From Opisthocomus hoazin (Eukaryota; Chordata; Aves; Opisthocomiformes; Opisthocomidae): 64,000 bases of DNA. Position 1 is the first letter of the stretch. Each line of letters starts with the position of its first letter. Shown here in pieces: positions 1 through 9,879 of the stretch. Made by a program: the position numbers and the translations under genes. The DNA is taken from assembly GCF_030867145.1 (NCBI RefSeq), contig NC_134416.1:92729183-92793182 (forward strand), read 5' to 3'. Under the pieces are notes generated by a model. That model had not been told where the DNA came from. It made no database searches and worked only from the letters and a program-made list of their open reading frames with translations.

Positions 1-2123
1 TTTCTGTTGGTGACAAAAAAGCCTTCAGCTCCATCAGTGTTGCATATTCTAACAGGACTTAAAGAAAGACACCCTGTCCCTTCCCTTTAAAGATTCCCAA
101 GCTAAAGCGAATTGGAAAATTATAAAAGCTCTTGTACCCCAAGGAAAAAAGCAACATATCCACACTATGCTGTTCACAATGTATGGCCTCTCTTTACTTA
201 GAAGAGAGGAGAAAAATCGCTCTACCTCAAGTTGCAGGTCCCAAACTGAAAAACAGTTTGACAAAAAAGCAGTGTGGCTAGTACACAGGGAAAAAAAAAT
301 TCATCTCTTTTTTAATGATCTAGCTTTGGTTTCAAAGGCTTCAAAATTAATACAACCTTCCATAAATGAAAACTCCCTGGAACTTACAGCTGTTGAATGA
401 AACTGATGTCCCGTGAGTTTTATAACTGAAAATTATGAAAATTCCCAGCAATCACTGGGGAAATTAGAAGTTCCCCAAATCTGCTAATGAAAATTCTAGT
501 CTTGATATTGGCAGTGCTTGCATGGTACTTGTTTCTCAGCCATGTCTACAAGCTATGTCTGTGTTAGGATTTAGTGCAGACCAGTAGGAAATCATAGAAA
601 CCGTGCTGAGAACCCACAGTATACATATTTCAAGGGGGTTTGAATAGTTGAATAGTTACTCCTCTTGTGGATTGAACTCCCATTAGTGATGGAATGAGGT
701 TGTATGTGCTCATTGCATACATCTTTCGGTTTAGTTTAGTTTGAACAGGATCCATTTACCTCAGAGCCTGAGCTGAGACCTCTATGCAATGGAAAGCACA
801 GCACAAGAAGTACAAGGGTACAGTCTGGAAATTTGCTTCTAGAGGATACGCTTCAGCCAAACAAAAATGCTCACCTAAATATCACTCAAACAAAGAAGAC
901 GAGCAAGGACTTTAACTAGGCAGGGGGGAATAAAAAAGAAGCAGTGTATCTTGTCTGTGTGGATATATGGAAAGTTTATTCTTCCCTGTAGTATTTCAGC
1001 CCTTCCATGCTCGTCCAAGTGAATCTCAGAGGTACAAATTCTTGCTTAGCTGGGCAAACACCATTTGTGCTTGAGTCAAGGGAAGGACAGGCTTCACTGA
1101 TTTACTCAAGTGAGTCTGATGTTACTTTATCACAAATAGTTCTGTAAAGCTACAAGTAAGAGATTATTTTCCTATACACCCAGTTGTATCAGTCTCCCCA
1201 TTTGTTGTGAAATATGACTACTAAAAGAAATATGGCAACTGAGGCTGTCCATCTTTTCTGGGTGTTCACTGTGAGTCCTGACAAACAGAGCAAATCATCC
1301 TATTACATCCCGAGTAGGAATAACAATGTAAAACAAGCATATGAACAAAAACGTCGGAGGCTAAGTTATTTGGGTTCAAATTCAAAGCTTGCAAAAACTA
1401 AGTCAGGACTTCCATGGACCAGGCACATTCTTCCTTTCTTCTCCTGCATCACTGGAGGATGATTAATGATCAGTAGAGAACTTATGACTTGATTATGAAT
1501 TACTTTCTGCCTGACACTTGCTCTCCTGAATCATTCTTATTGTAAACTCAGCTGTTTGTGGATCATTGTCATTCATTAAATCTCCGGTAATACCAGTTTT
1601 GAGCCTCATATCTACCCCTGATAACGTGCTATCTGACAAATTAGGGAAGATAGACCTCTTTTTTTTTTTCCAGACCATGAGTATCTGCAGAAATTGTATT
1701 CATCAGTACTTGGGCTGGTTTATAAAAACTGAGTACTGGTATAATATAACAAGACAATCAAGCAACTCAAGGACAGTTGCAAAAAAAGGCACTAATAACA
1801 GAGCCATCTTAAGGCTTCTCAGCAGGGTAAGGAAAATTGCACTATGTGGCCCCAAAAAAGGACAAAACTCAGTTCTGAGACACCTTCAGATCTTGTTCAT
1901 GTGTGGATAAAGGAAGGCCTTAGGAGGTATAGCGGGAAAACCATAGCTACGAAATTGGGTTTGGATCCCACAGGATTGAGGAAAGAAGGAGATGGACGAG
2001 AAATGTCACTGGAATGTGGAAGCTTGTATTATATTTGGGGGGGAATTTCATACTCACTTTATCCTATAATCCTGCAGGACTTCACTCAATCTCTTTGTGT
2101 ACAGTAGCTGACTCTGGACATGC
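1..2123. other. Unique non-coding sequence
   Basis: AT-rich sequence with frequent stops in all frames. The open frames are short and rich in F, I, S and C, as expected by chance. I recognise no repeat family, RNA gene or splice-bounded exon. A short poly-T tract lies at about 1659-1669. Confidence 0.6.
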
Positions 2124-2128
2124 CATTG
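2124..2128. repeat. Putative target-site duplication, left copy
   Basis: The five bases CATTG directly precede the LTR terminus TGTCTTGG. The right flank has CAGTG at 2543-2547, so the pair differs at one base. Five base pairs is the usual duplication length for ERVL-class insertions. Confidence 0.45.
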
Positions 2129-2542
2129 TGTCTTGGTTTCGGCTGCCGCTGGCAACAAAAAGCGCCACACGGCCGCCCCTCCCCCCACCGGGGTGCGGAG
2201 GAGAATGGAAAGCAAGAGGCAGACACTGGTGGGTCGGGATAAGGGCAGTTTAACAGAACAGCAAAACAGAGGGAACAGTAACAACAACGATACAAATAAG
2301 GAGAAAATACGACACAAACTCGCACAACAGACCTGCTCTCTCGGACAGGACCGGCGCCACGCGCTCCCGAGCCGCGAGTGAGTTCCTGCCGCGCCTTCCC
2401 CCCCCACCGGAACCCAGCGTGACTTCACATGGTATGGAATACCGGGCTCTGTTTGGCCAGGTGGGGTCAGCCCCCACCCTTCGGCTGTGCCCCTTCCTGG
2501 AGTCCAGTGAAAATTAACCCTGTCCTGGCCAAACCCAGGACA
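2129..2542 (-). mobile_element. Solo LTR of an avian endogenous retrovirus (ERVL-like)
   Basis: On the minus strand this 414-bp block starts TGTCCTGGGTTTGGCCAGG and ends with GCCGAAACCAAGACA, giving the TG...CA termini of a retroviral LTR with imperfect inverted ends. Internal wording (a GGCCAGGACAGGGTTAATTTTC start, a segment close to TATTCCATACCAT, then a segment around CCCGACCCACCAG and a G-rich CACCGGGG stretch near the end) matches the general layout of ERVL-type LTRs I know from neoavian genomes. No primer-binding site follows its minus-strand end and no polypurine tract precedes its start, so it is a solo LTR left by recombination between two LTRs, not one end of a provirus. It is far more GC- and CpG-rich than its surroundings. 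The family name needs a library search. Class assignment rests on the probable 5-bp duplication. Confidence 0.8.
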
Positions 2543-2547
2543 CAGTG
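2543..2547. repeat. Putative target-site duplication, right copy
   Basis: CAGTG follows the LTR end and pairs with CATTG at 2124-2128 with one mismatch. Confidence 0.45.
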
Positions 2548-3322
2548 ACATGGGATCATAGTTATCATGCCAGTGTGTGGTCACTGCCATCTTCCACAGA
2601 CCCCCAGCTCTCATCCCTTCCAGGATTGCTTCCTCACCTCCCAGGACAGCATACATGATGGGACTCTGTAACAGGCACATGTCTCTTGGTAAGGCAGAAG
2701 TCAGAGGCTGTCTGGGGACCACCTCCTTTTGAAGAGAGTGGGTTTTTCCCCTTGGATGCTGAGTGCACTGCTCTTTGTCTGCATGACTGCAGGGGCAAGG
2801 ACTGTGGAATGGACTCAGCTTCTGTCGGCAAGGCTTGTGTCCTTGTCTCTGTCTTGACGTTCCGACCATCTGCGTGTTTTAGGCCATGAAGGAGGTGCCC
2901 GTAAAAAAGCCCATAAAAGCTACCCAGGCAAACTAAACTACCCAAAGATATCTAACTTCATTGCTTTGCATCTTTCCTTGGAAAACAGCATGAATTCTGA
3001 CTGAGTTATTTTGCTCTGAAACAGAAAGTAAATCTTGTTAGAAACAAAACTCAGCAAAATGTCTTTCTATATAAGATCATAGGGTCACCTAAGATGACAT
3101 ATTTTGTCTTTGAGAAAGATTTCTTTCAAAAGAAAAAAGTGTTTTTAAAGCATCTAAGGTCAAAATGTTCTAATCCAGCCTGTTCAGAATTACATGCTTC
3201 ATTTTCTCTCCTGAAATTAATTTTTATTCATAGATTTACATTAAAACACTAAACAACAAAGTAATATTTTGATTTTTAGCAAAGTTTTTGTTTTAATTTA
3301 ACATGACATGCAACCCCAAATT

Positions 3323-3354
3323 AATTGTTTTAAGATTTTTAAATTAAAACAATT
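3323..3354. repeat. AT-rich inverted repeat (11-bp perfect stem)
   Basis: AATTGTTTTAA at 3323-3333 is the exact reverse complement of TTAAAACAATT at 3344-3354, with a 10-base loop. It can form a hairpin but lies in AT-rich DNA, and no function is implied. Confidence 0.6.
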
Positions 3355-3526
3355 GTTGATACTTTTGGTTTTGCCCTGTTCCAGAATGAAATAAATTTGA
3401 GAAACACAACAAAATGAAAAACCCAGCAACCACTGAACTTTCCGGATTCCTCTGATCAATTCACTATGCTTTTTACATCCTTTCAAGAATATAATAAAGA
3501 TTCTTTCCAGAGATTACCCCACACAG

Positions 3527-3651
3527 GACTTAACGATGACCACAGTGCTTTTCCACTTTAGATACTCATTCCACTCCTCCTCCTTCATCTCATACCAGCC
3601 TGCAGTTGGAAGTCTAGAATAGATGTCATAGAAATACATTCCAGGTTTCCC
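3527..3651 (-). other. Candidate coding exon, unidentified
   Basis: On the minus strand, an acceptor-like ...TTTTAATAG at 3652-3653 is followed by an open stretch. It encodes a protein-like segment beginning GKPGMYFYDIYSRLP and containing GWYEMKEEEWNEYLKWK. It has three tryptophans, balanced charge and no low complexity, unlike most chance frames here. An in-frame TAG ends exactly at the acceptor. Reading on, the frame passes a possible donor (GGG|GTAATC) at about 3518 and then meets TAA. The acceptor has only a weak pyrimidine tract. I do not recognise the protein. It could be an exon of an unlisted minus-strand gene, a decayed pseudogene, or chance. Confidence 0.22.
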
Positions 3652-4484
3652 CTATTAAAATACATATGTATTTGTTTTAATTAATTTGACTGGAGTCTAG
3701 ATTCTGTTTTCTGCCCAAAGATGTAATTATAAAACCAATCCTGCACTGTCTGTCAGATGTACAACATATGGCCACAAGAACACAGATGCCCTTGGACTTT
3801 CGTCTTTCCACAGACAGTGTCATCCATGTTGTTTTGGTTGTCACACCCCACAGCTTACCAGACAGGCAAGGCCTAAACTGCAGTGGAAACACTTCATTTC
3901 TTCTTCACCAAAGAATATGCAGAGCCCATACAAGCAGAGTCAAAATATCGTTGTTCCCTGCTGTGCAAGTGTAACAAACACATAGCTTTCTCAACAAAAT
4001 GAGAGCGTAAGCAAGGCATGTTCAGTATTTGCATAAATTGCAGGGCTCTGCTGACCACAGAATTTCATGAGAAGGCATGCTAGAGCTGGTAGGTTAGAGC
4101 GGGCACCAAATTTTGGCAGTCTATATACTACCAGAAAAATTTCAAAATTAAGAGCAACAGATATCAGCAATACTGGGTCAATGGGTAGGAATTTACACCA
4201 CTGAACTATTAAATGGGCAGGATTTCGTAGGACAACAGCAATGAGAGGGAAGGGTAATCCAGTGCATAGGGTGCTCAAATGGGAGCTGACATCTCCGGCT
4301 GAGTTGTGACTGCACACCCAGCTATGGCCAGTTACCACTGGCAACTGTACAGGTATCAGCTCAGCCAGTTCCAGCTGTAAGACCTTGTAACTCACCTTAT
4401 GGTCTTTCATTAGGGTTTTAATGACCCATAAATCAAATGTCAGAATCCTAAAGCATGTTTCGTCCTTCTCTCAACTAAGATTTC

Positions 4485-4618
4485 CTCTGTGACCTTTGAC
4501 AAGTTATTTCGTTTTAGCCTCATCGCAGATCCCCATCTATAAAAAGGAGTCATGACATTTCTATTGTAGAAGAAAGTTCTGTGAAGGTACATACCCAACA
4601 CAGCACAAGGCACTCAGA
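4485..4618 (+). mobile_element. Degraded MIR-type SINE
   Basis: The segment reads CTCTGTGACCTTTGACAAGT, then a CCTCA stretch, then CCCCATCTATAAAAAGGAG, and later ACACAGCACAAGGCACTCAG. In order and spacing this matches the MIR core and tail: tgtgaccttgggcaagt, cctcagtttcctcatctgtaaaatggg, and tagcacagtgcctggcacat. The similarity is patchy, as expected for an insertion predating the bird-mammal split. No flanking duplication is visible. Confidence 0.55.
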
Positions 4619-7079
4619 AGCCACCATATAAACAGCTGGACAAAACAGGCAAGGAATGTAGCTAAGCACAAGGCAGCTAAACCAGTTTTGCTAAATGTTT
4701 TGTTGCCGTTAAACTTTGATTGTTCATGAGGGTAGATGCACTATGAAGTAATAAACAAGTTATACCTGTGTAGGAATTTCAAAAATTGATATCACTTGTG
4801 AGTTTACATCAGGACAGATGCAGAGAGACAGAGGCAGGCACACACACACATCCATGCATTGATTTGCAGATGTAAGTTCAGGTGCATTTGAAAAGCTTAT
4901 TTTTATTTGCAGGTGCAAACTTTTCCCAGTATGGAGGCTTACATCTCAGGAATTTTTGCACATTTCACAAGGGTGGAAAAAAGTTCCGATTTCATGGTAA
5001 ATATTTCATGAAACAAAGACCAGATGTTTGCCTTAGCTCCTGTTTTTACTCTGCTTTACTTTCACAGCTAGAGTTATTAATTATACCTTTTATTCTCAAA
5101 CTGCAGCTCTTAACTCTAAAAGATTAGATGGCTTGATTAACACTGTTTAGCTTTTCCTAGGTGGTTTATTGAATGTCACATTTAACATTCTGGCACCTCA
5201 TAGATGAAGCTAAATTCTTGCAGTCTTGAAGAAATACAACTATTTTTTTTCCAGAGAGCAAGAGAAGGGCATTTGTTACATATTTATGAACACATCGCAT
5301 TGGACATTTCTATTTATTCTTTAACACACCCTCATAAACACACAGCCTATTCTAGTCTGTATGTTGTTTATAAATGTTGATACTTAGTTCTTTTGGAAAT
5401 GCCTCCTGGAAATTTTTTCAGAAGAACAGTGACTGGGAAGGTTACAGATATTTGTGGAAACCTTGGAGTCAACAGAACATTCTCACATGATTTTTCTAAA
5501 TCTTCTACCTTCTTGGAAGCACATGGAAAATAATTCAGTGAATTACATAATTCTTTAGTTGATAAAAAGCACTTAATTCTTCATCCTGGTGCAGCTTACA
5601 TGGCTGCACCTATGCTCCTGAGCAAAATCAATAATTCACCATAAGTTCTTTGATGCCACTCCTTTACTGACTGGTTAAGACAGAGCCAAGACCCGTGCTT
5701 TAAAATTGCTGAACACCCAAATCCTAAAGCTCTCCACTCAATAGAATCTTGAGCCAACCATCAGATGATGGGCATCCCAGAGTTTGCACTGGACCAGTAG
5801 CTAAAGCTGGAAGGTTGGTGTGGGATTCCTGTGAAATAAAAAGCAGCCTTAGCCTTGACACATAGGCTGTGAGCTAAAGTGCTTGCAAACAGCTTTCTCT
5901 CTTCTCCCTTCTACCCTTAAAGTCTAGGACTAACACCTAGCTAGCTGAATGTGCTTTCAAGAAACCATTTTAGATCAATCAAATCTATGTTCTTCAACAT
6001 CTTTTCAAATACTGTTTTAATGACTTTTTAAAAAATCTTAGCAGATTTCTTCTCATATGTTTTCTACCTTCAAGAAAATACAAAGATGACCGACCAGCCA
6101 CTAACTCTGAAGATAGAGAGAAGAGATTATGTGGACTCCAACAGTTAATAGTAGAATAGAAGAAGAGGTAAAGGTTGGATGCAGATTTCACCCTACGCCA
6201 AGACAGAGGTCCTGTGTAACCAATGAAAAGGTGTTCCTGTGCAGATGGAGCCAATGTGAGCTCAGTCTGGTCAGTTTTTATAATCTTCTCTTTGAATTCA
6301 GAGCTACCTGGTCTTAAAATACAGATCACATATTTCTTCCAATTGGCATTCATATACATCTATAAATGCCCACAGAGGAGGGGCTACGTCTGCATCACAG
6401 CAGAGCACAGGGGTGACGGCACTGCATGGGGCTTGCCAGCTGGAGGAGCTCAAACTACGAAGCTGTGAGCAGCAAGGTCAAACTTTGAGTAAATTAAACA
6501 GAGACCCCCTTTCATTATATGCACCATATGCTGAACATCCTGCACACCGGGAAAGGGGCAATAGCAATACACTGTGTTTACATACATATGCCAGGTGCTC
6601 TGGCCACTGGCACAAGTGCAAAAGCAATTAATATTCAGAGAAGTTTCTAAACCTTAAATGATTTCTATTCATCACGGAATACCCCCTCACTCCGGTCTCC
6701 CCTGTGGACTCTAACTCTGGTTGGTTTCCCTTTCCATCTACTTCCAAAGTGAACCCCCCAAGCCCTAAACAAACAAAACCAGATGTGGGACTAAAATGCT
6801 ATTTTGTGTCGCTGCAGCAGCCCTTTGTTTTGCCCTGTTTGTTTAGCTCTAGTTTGTAAGAACTTTGGGGCAGAGGTTCTCAATTGCTCTTTGTTTGCAT
6901 CTCATCTGCAAAAGGGCCTCCTCCTTCTTTGTGGGCTCTTGTGCTCTACCACAGTAAAGCTGACTATTAATAATATGACCTTCATCTAGCTGGAATATAT
7001 TCAGCAATTTAAAGCATTGACATTGGAGAAATTCTTGTGAATGCCTGAGATCATATAACCCTTCCATTTGTTTTCAGGC
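4619..7079. other. Unique non-coding sequence
   Basis: AT-rich with dispersed stops. It contains a short CA repeat (4839-4850 lies just outside the MIR), a small hairpin at 5588-5610, and a somewhat GC-richer patch at about 6370-6480. No recognised repeat or gene. Confidence 0.55.
5588..5610. repeat. Small inverted repeat (8-bp stem)
   Basis: GGTGCAGC and GCTGCACC flank a 7-base loop as a perfect stem. No downstream context suggests a role. Confidence 0.5.
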
Positions 7080-7560
7080 CTATCTCCAAGCTGTGGTTAA
7101 GTAGCTATCATTTCTAACATTTGCATTCCTCTTACCCCATAGTGTGTGGGGAGGATGGTACTATCATAATTATACCACATTCTTCTGGGTTCCATAACGA
7201 GCTATTATTTTGCTAATGGAATATTCAAGCAGTCTGCAGTAATTTATCAAATAGTCCCAAGTCCCATTTTCTCTGTGTGAATCTTTTTGTTCACAGGTAA
7301 ATTGATGTGTGGGGGGTTATCAAGGCTTTTTTGTAATTCAAATTAACCATTCCACCCCCCTCTGAAAAAAGATCGTTAGGCACAGAATGTTATTTTTTTT
7401 TCTAATGATGTTTAGAATTAGAATTGTGCAGGCTTCCTGTGAGTGGCAATTTCTGCATTTTAATTCATTCTCACAGTGTTTTTATATTTTAATGCCGAAT
7501 TTTGAAAATTTGCCTAAACTAAAGGGGAGAAAAATGTAATTCCATTTCTCCTTACAACTA
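7080..7560. other. Candidate conserved non-coding block
   Basis: Non-coding stretch rich in homeodomain-like ATTA/TAAT cores, mixed with CpG sites kept in an AT-rich setting (CATAACGAGC, GATCGTTAGG, ATGCCGAAT) and with no repeat match. Its texture resembles vertebrate conserved enhancers rather than decaying repeats. This is inference from composition only. Confidence 0.25.
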
Positions 7561-7712
7561 TTGTCCTCTCCACTGTCAGAGTAAACTGCCGACAGTGCAG
7601 AATGCCCTTGAATTGGAGATGAGTGAGAAAAAACACAACCCTCTCAGTTTATTTTACTTACAGTAAAAAAAGCCAAAACCCAAGAGCTGAACGTATACGC
7701 AGACCACACTGA

Positions 7713-7726
7713 ACACACACACACAA
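7713..7726. repeat. Short (CA)n microsatellite
   Basis: A run of AC dinucleotides, followed by an interrupted ACCACAC. It lies 55 bp upstream of the alternating purine-pyrimidine tract. Confidence 0.8.
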
Positions 7727-7779
7727 CCACACATCTCTTCCACTGTGTCTTTCTCTGTGTAAGAGGAAGAGGGAAGGAG

Positions 7780-7810
7780 CATGTACGCATGCATATGCAT
7801 GCGCATGTGC
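7780..7810. repeat. 31-nt alternating purine-pyrimidine tract with 18-bp palindrome
   Basis: Every base from 7780 to 7810 alternates pyrimidine and purine (CA, TG, CG and TA steps). Positions 7786-7803 (CGCATGCATATGCATGCG) form a perfect 18-bp palindrome. Such tracts can adopt left-handed Z-DNA or extrude as a cruciform. No gene start is visible next to it. Confidence 0.7.
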
Positions 7811-8063
7811 CTGCATGCAGGGTAGGAGGGGGAACGGGTGTCTAATCAAAGAACAGTAAGTTCAAATGTTCTCTGTGAAAGACAAGATTTCTTGCATTCT
7901 CAAAAACTCTCTGCCACAGTTCGTCACTTGTCTCCTGACTGCAATTAGGAAATGAATGGCTGACAGTGTCAGTGGAGAGTTTTAGCATAGAATCACAGAA
8001 CTGCTGAGGTGAGAAGGGACCTCTGGAGATCATCTAGTCCAATCCCCTACTTTGAGCAAGATC

Positions 8064-8107
8064 ACAGATGACACAAAACTGGGAGGAGTGGTTGAGACAC
8101 CTGATGG
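8064..8107 (+). mobile_element. Sense CR1 patch inside the antisense CR1
   Basis: Within the minus-oriented element the sequence flips for about 44 bases and reads as sense CR1 (GATGACACAAAACTGGGAGG, the DDTKLGG part of the reverse-transcriptase box). Antisense 3'UTR resumes afterwards (CAAGTTGCTCTGGACATTG). The patch corresponds to the region present in antisense at about 9880-9912 of the same old element. An inverted micro-duplication by template switching or a tiny secondary insertion would explain it. Confidence 0.65.
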
Positions 8108-8860
8108 TTGTCAACAAGACCAAGTTGCTCTGGACATTGTCTGATTTTGAATATCGACATGGATGGAGACTTCATGACCTTTCTGGGCACTTTGTTCCAG
8201 TGTTTGACCATCCTCACTGTTAAAAAAGGGGTTTTGTTAATGTTTAAATGGAATTTCCTTTACTTCAGTTTGTGCCCATTGCCTCTCTTCCTGTCACTGG
8301 GCACCACTATGAAAAGTCTATTTCAATTTCTTTAGTCCTCCCAGTTAGGCATTGATACACACTGAAAAGATCTCCCAGAGCCTTCTCTCTTCTAAGCTGA
8401 ACAGTTCCAGCTCTCAGCATCTTCTCGTATGTCAGATGCTTCAAGCCCTTAATCACCTTTGTGGCATTTTTCTGGACCCACTGCAGTGTGCTTATGTCTC
8501 TCTTGCACTGCGGAGCCCAGGTCTGGACCCAGCCCTGCAGATGCATCTCATCAGGGCCAAATAGAGGAGAAGGATCCCTCACTTGAACTGCTGGCAGTGC
8601 TCTGCCCAATGCAGTCCAGGACACTGTTGGCTTGCTTTGCTGCAAGAGCACGTTGCTGGCTCATGGTCAACTTAGTGTCTTTCAAGAGCCCCAGGACCTA
8701 TTTTGCCAGGCTGATTTCCAATCAGTTGGCCACAGCCTGGTGTGGTACATGGGTTTATTCGTCCCTCAGGGACAGGACTTGACATTTCACTTTCTCGAAC
8801 TTCGTGAGGTTCCTGTCACCCATTTCTCTAGCCTGTTCATGTACCTCTGCATGGCAGAAC

Positions 8861-8865
8861 AATCT
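8861..8865. repeat. Target-site duplication, left copy (AATCT)
   Basis: AATCT immediately before the younger CR1 is repeated at 9875-9879 after its tail. Removing the insert and one copy restores continuous old CR1 sequence (AACAATCT joined to TCAGGTGTATCAGCC). Confidence 0.75.
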
Positions 8866-9787
8866 GAGTCTAGTTGGAGGCTGGTAACAAGTGGCGTCCC
8901 CCAGGGGTCAGTACTGGGCCCAGTCTTGTTTAACTTCTTCATCAACGACCTGGATGAAGAGTTAGAATGTACCCTCAGCAAGTTTGCTGATGACACCAAA
9001 CTGGGAGGTGTGGTAGATACACCGGAAGGCTGTGCTGCCATTCAGCGTGACCTGGATAGGCTGGAAAGCTGGGCAGAGAGGAACCTGATGAGGTTCAACA
9101 AAGCCAAATGCCAGGGTCCTGCACCTGGGGAGGAACAACCTCATGCACCAGTACAGGCTTGGGGTGGACCTGCTGGAGAGCAGCTCTGTGGAGAGGGACC
9201 TGGGTGTCCTGGTGGATGACAGGTTGACCATGAGCCAGCAGTGTGCCCTGGCTGCCAAGAAAGCCAATGGGATCCTGGGGTTCATCAAGAAGAGTGTGGC
9301 CAGCAGGACGAGGGAGGTTCTCCTTCCCCTCTACACTGCCCTGGTGAGGCCTCATCTAGAGTACTGTGTCCAGTTCTGGGCTCCCCAGTTCAAGAAAGAT
9401 GAGGAGCTACTGGAGAGAGTCCAGCGGAGGGCTACGAAGATGATGAGGGGACTGGAACATCTCCCCTACGAGGAGAGGCTGAGGGAGCTGGGCTTGTTCA
9501 GCCTGAAGAAGAGAAGGCTGCGAGGGGACCTTATAAATGCTTACAAATATCTGAAGGGTGGGTGTCAGGAGGATGGGGCCAAGTTCTTTTCAGTGGTGCC
9601 CAGTGACAGGACAAGGGGCAATGGGCACAAATTGAAGCAGAGGAAGTTCCGTCTGAACATGAGGAAGAACTTCTTCCCTCTGAGGGTGACGGAGCACTGG
9701 AACAGGCTTCCCAGGGAGGTTGTGGAGTCTCCTTCTCTGGAGATATTCAAGACCCGCCTGGACAAGGTCCTGTGCAGCTTGCTGTAG
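8866..9787 (+). pseudogene. CR1 ORF2 C-terminal fragment (reverse transcriptase), frameshifted
   Basis: From 8866 the frame reads through [19 protein letters not shown] (the palm motif before the catalytic box), then [10 protein letters not shown], the LINE equivalent of the YADD catalytic box, and an [20 protein letters not shown] stretch. One extra G in the GGG at 9114-9116 shifts the frame. The CR1 C-terminal domain then continues from about 9117 to a TAG at 9785-9787 ([42 protein letters not shown] and [13 protein letters not shown] are recognisable). The endonuclease, ORF1 and the N-terminal half of the polymerase are missing, so the fragment cannot act alone. The second half is an unusually long intact frame for a genomic CR1. 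Confidence 0.9.
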
Positions 9788-9874
9788 GTGACCCTGCTTC
9801 GGCAGGAGGGTTGGACTAGATGACCCACAGTGGTCCCTTCCAACCCCTACTATTCTGTGATTCTGTGATTCTGT
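8866..9874 (+). mobile_element. Younger CR1 LINE, 5'-truncated, inserted into an older CR1
   Basis: The copy begins inside the reverse-transcriptase region (GAGTCTAGTTGGAGGCTGG) and runs through the end of ORF2, a short 3'UTR (GGTTGGACTAGATGACC, CCCTTCCAACCCCTAC) and the 8-bp tail repeat ATTCTGTG. The 5' truncation is typical of target-primed reverse transcription. It is flanked by AATCT on both sides. It is much better preserved than the element it interrupts: its ORF2 has only one apparent frameshift. Confidence 0.93.
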
Positions 9875-9879
9875 AATCT
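9875..9879. repeat. Target-site duplication, right copy (AATCT)
   Basis: Exact match to 8861-8865 at the end of the CR1 tail. Confidence 0.75.

Larger units (their letters stand above)
2548..4484. other. Unique sequence with one exon-like segment
   Basis: No known repeat is recognised. The first 400 bases are moderately GC-rich, and the rest is AT-rich. It contains an A/T hairpin (3323-3354) and a 41-codon open segment on the minus strand (3527-3651) that is described separately. A 139-codon minus-strand open frame at 3991-4410 is probably fortuitous. Confidence 0.5.
7985..8865 (-). mobile_element. Older CR1 LINE, 3' part (split by a younger insertion)
   Basis: The block opens with the reverse complement of a CR1 3' end (CATAGAATCACAGAA, then the CATCTAGTCCAATCCCC box). 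It continues through the antisense 3'UTR and ORF2 C-terminus, including wording equivalent to CTCTGGACCCACTGCAG and GCTGGCTCATGGTCAACTT. The reading frame is broken by many stops. The element stops abruptly at 8865 and resumes at 9880, so the two pieces are one 5'-truncated copy. A small sense-strand CR1 patch sits inside it at 8064-8107. Confidence 0.9.

Noticed and set aside
2054..2869. 271-codon minus-strand open frame, the longest in the window
   Set aside because: It runs straight through the solo LTR and both of its boundaries into unrelated flanks, so it cannot be an old gene. GC-rich sequence lowers stop frequency, and composition is low-quality (runs of L, C and F). Treated as fortuitous.
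2543..2950. Retroviral internal sequence next to the LTR
   Set aside because: No primer-binding site, polypurine tract or gag/pol similarity on either side of the LTR. The flank looks unique.
3677..3892. Micro-exon bounded by CCACTGCAG and CTG|GTAAGC on the minus strand near 3850-3870
   Set aside because: Only about 19 bases between the sites. There is no evidence linking it to the exon-like segment at 3651, so it is too short to support.
3991..4410. 139-codon minus-strand open frame
   Set aside because: Hydrophobic, cysteine-rich composition, no start context or convincing splice sites, and no domain. Probably chance.
5994..6359. 121-codon minus-strand open frame
   Set aside because: Rich in F, L, S and Y as expected from AT-rich chance translation. 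No splice or domain support.
8307..9355. Additional open frames on both strands across the nested CR1s
   Set aside because: They are opposite-strand or out-of-frame shadows of CR1 ORF2 and its 3'UTR.
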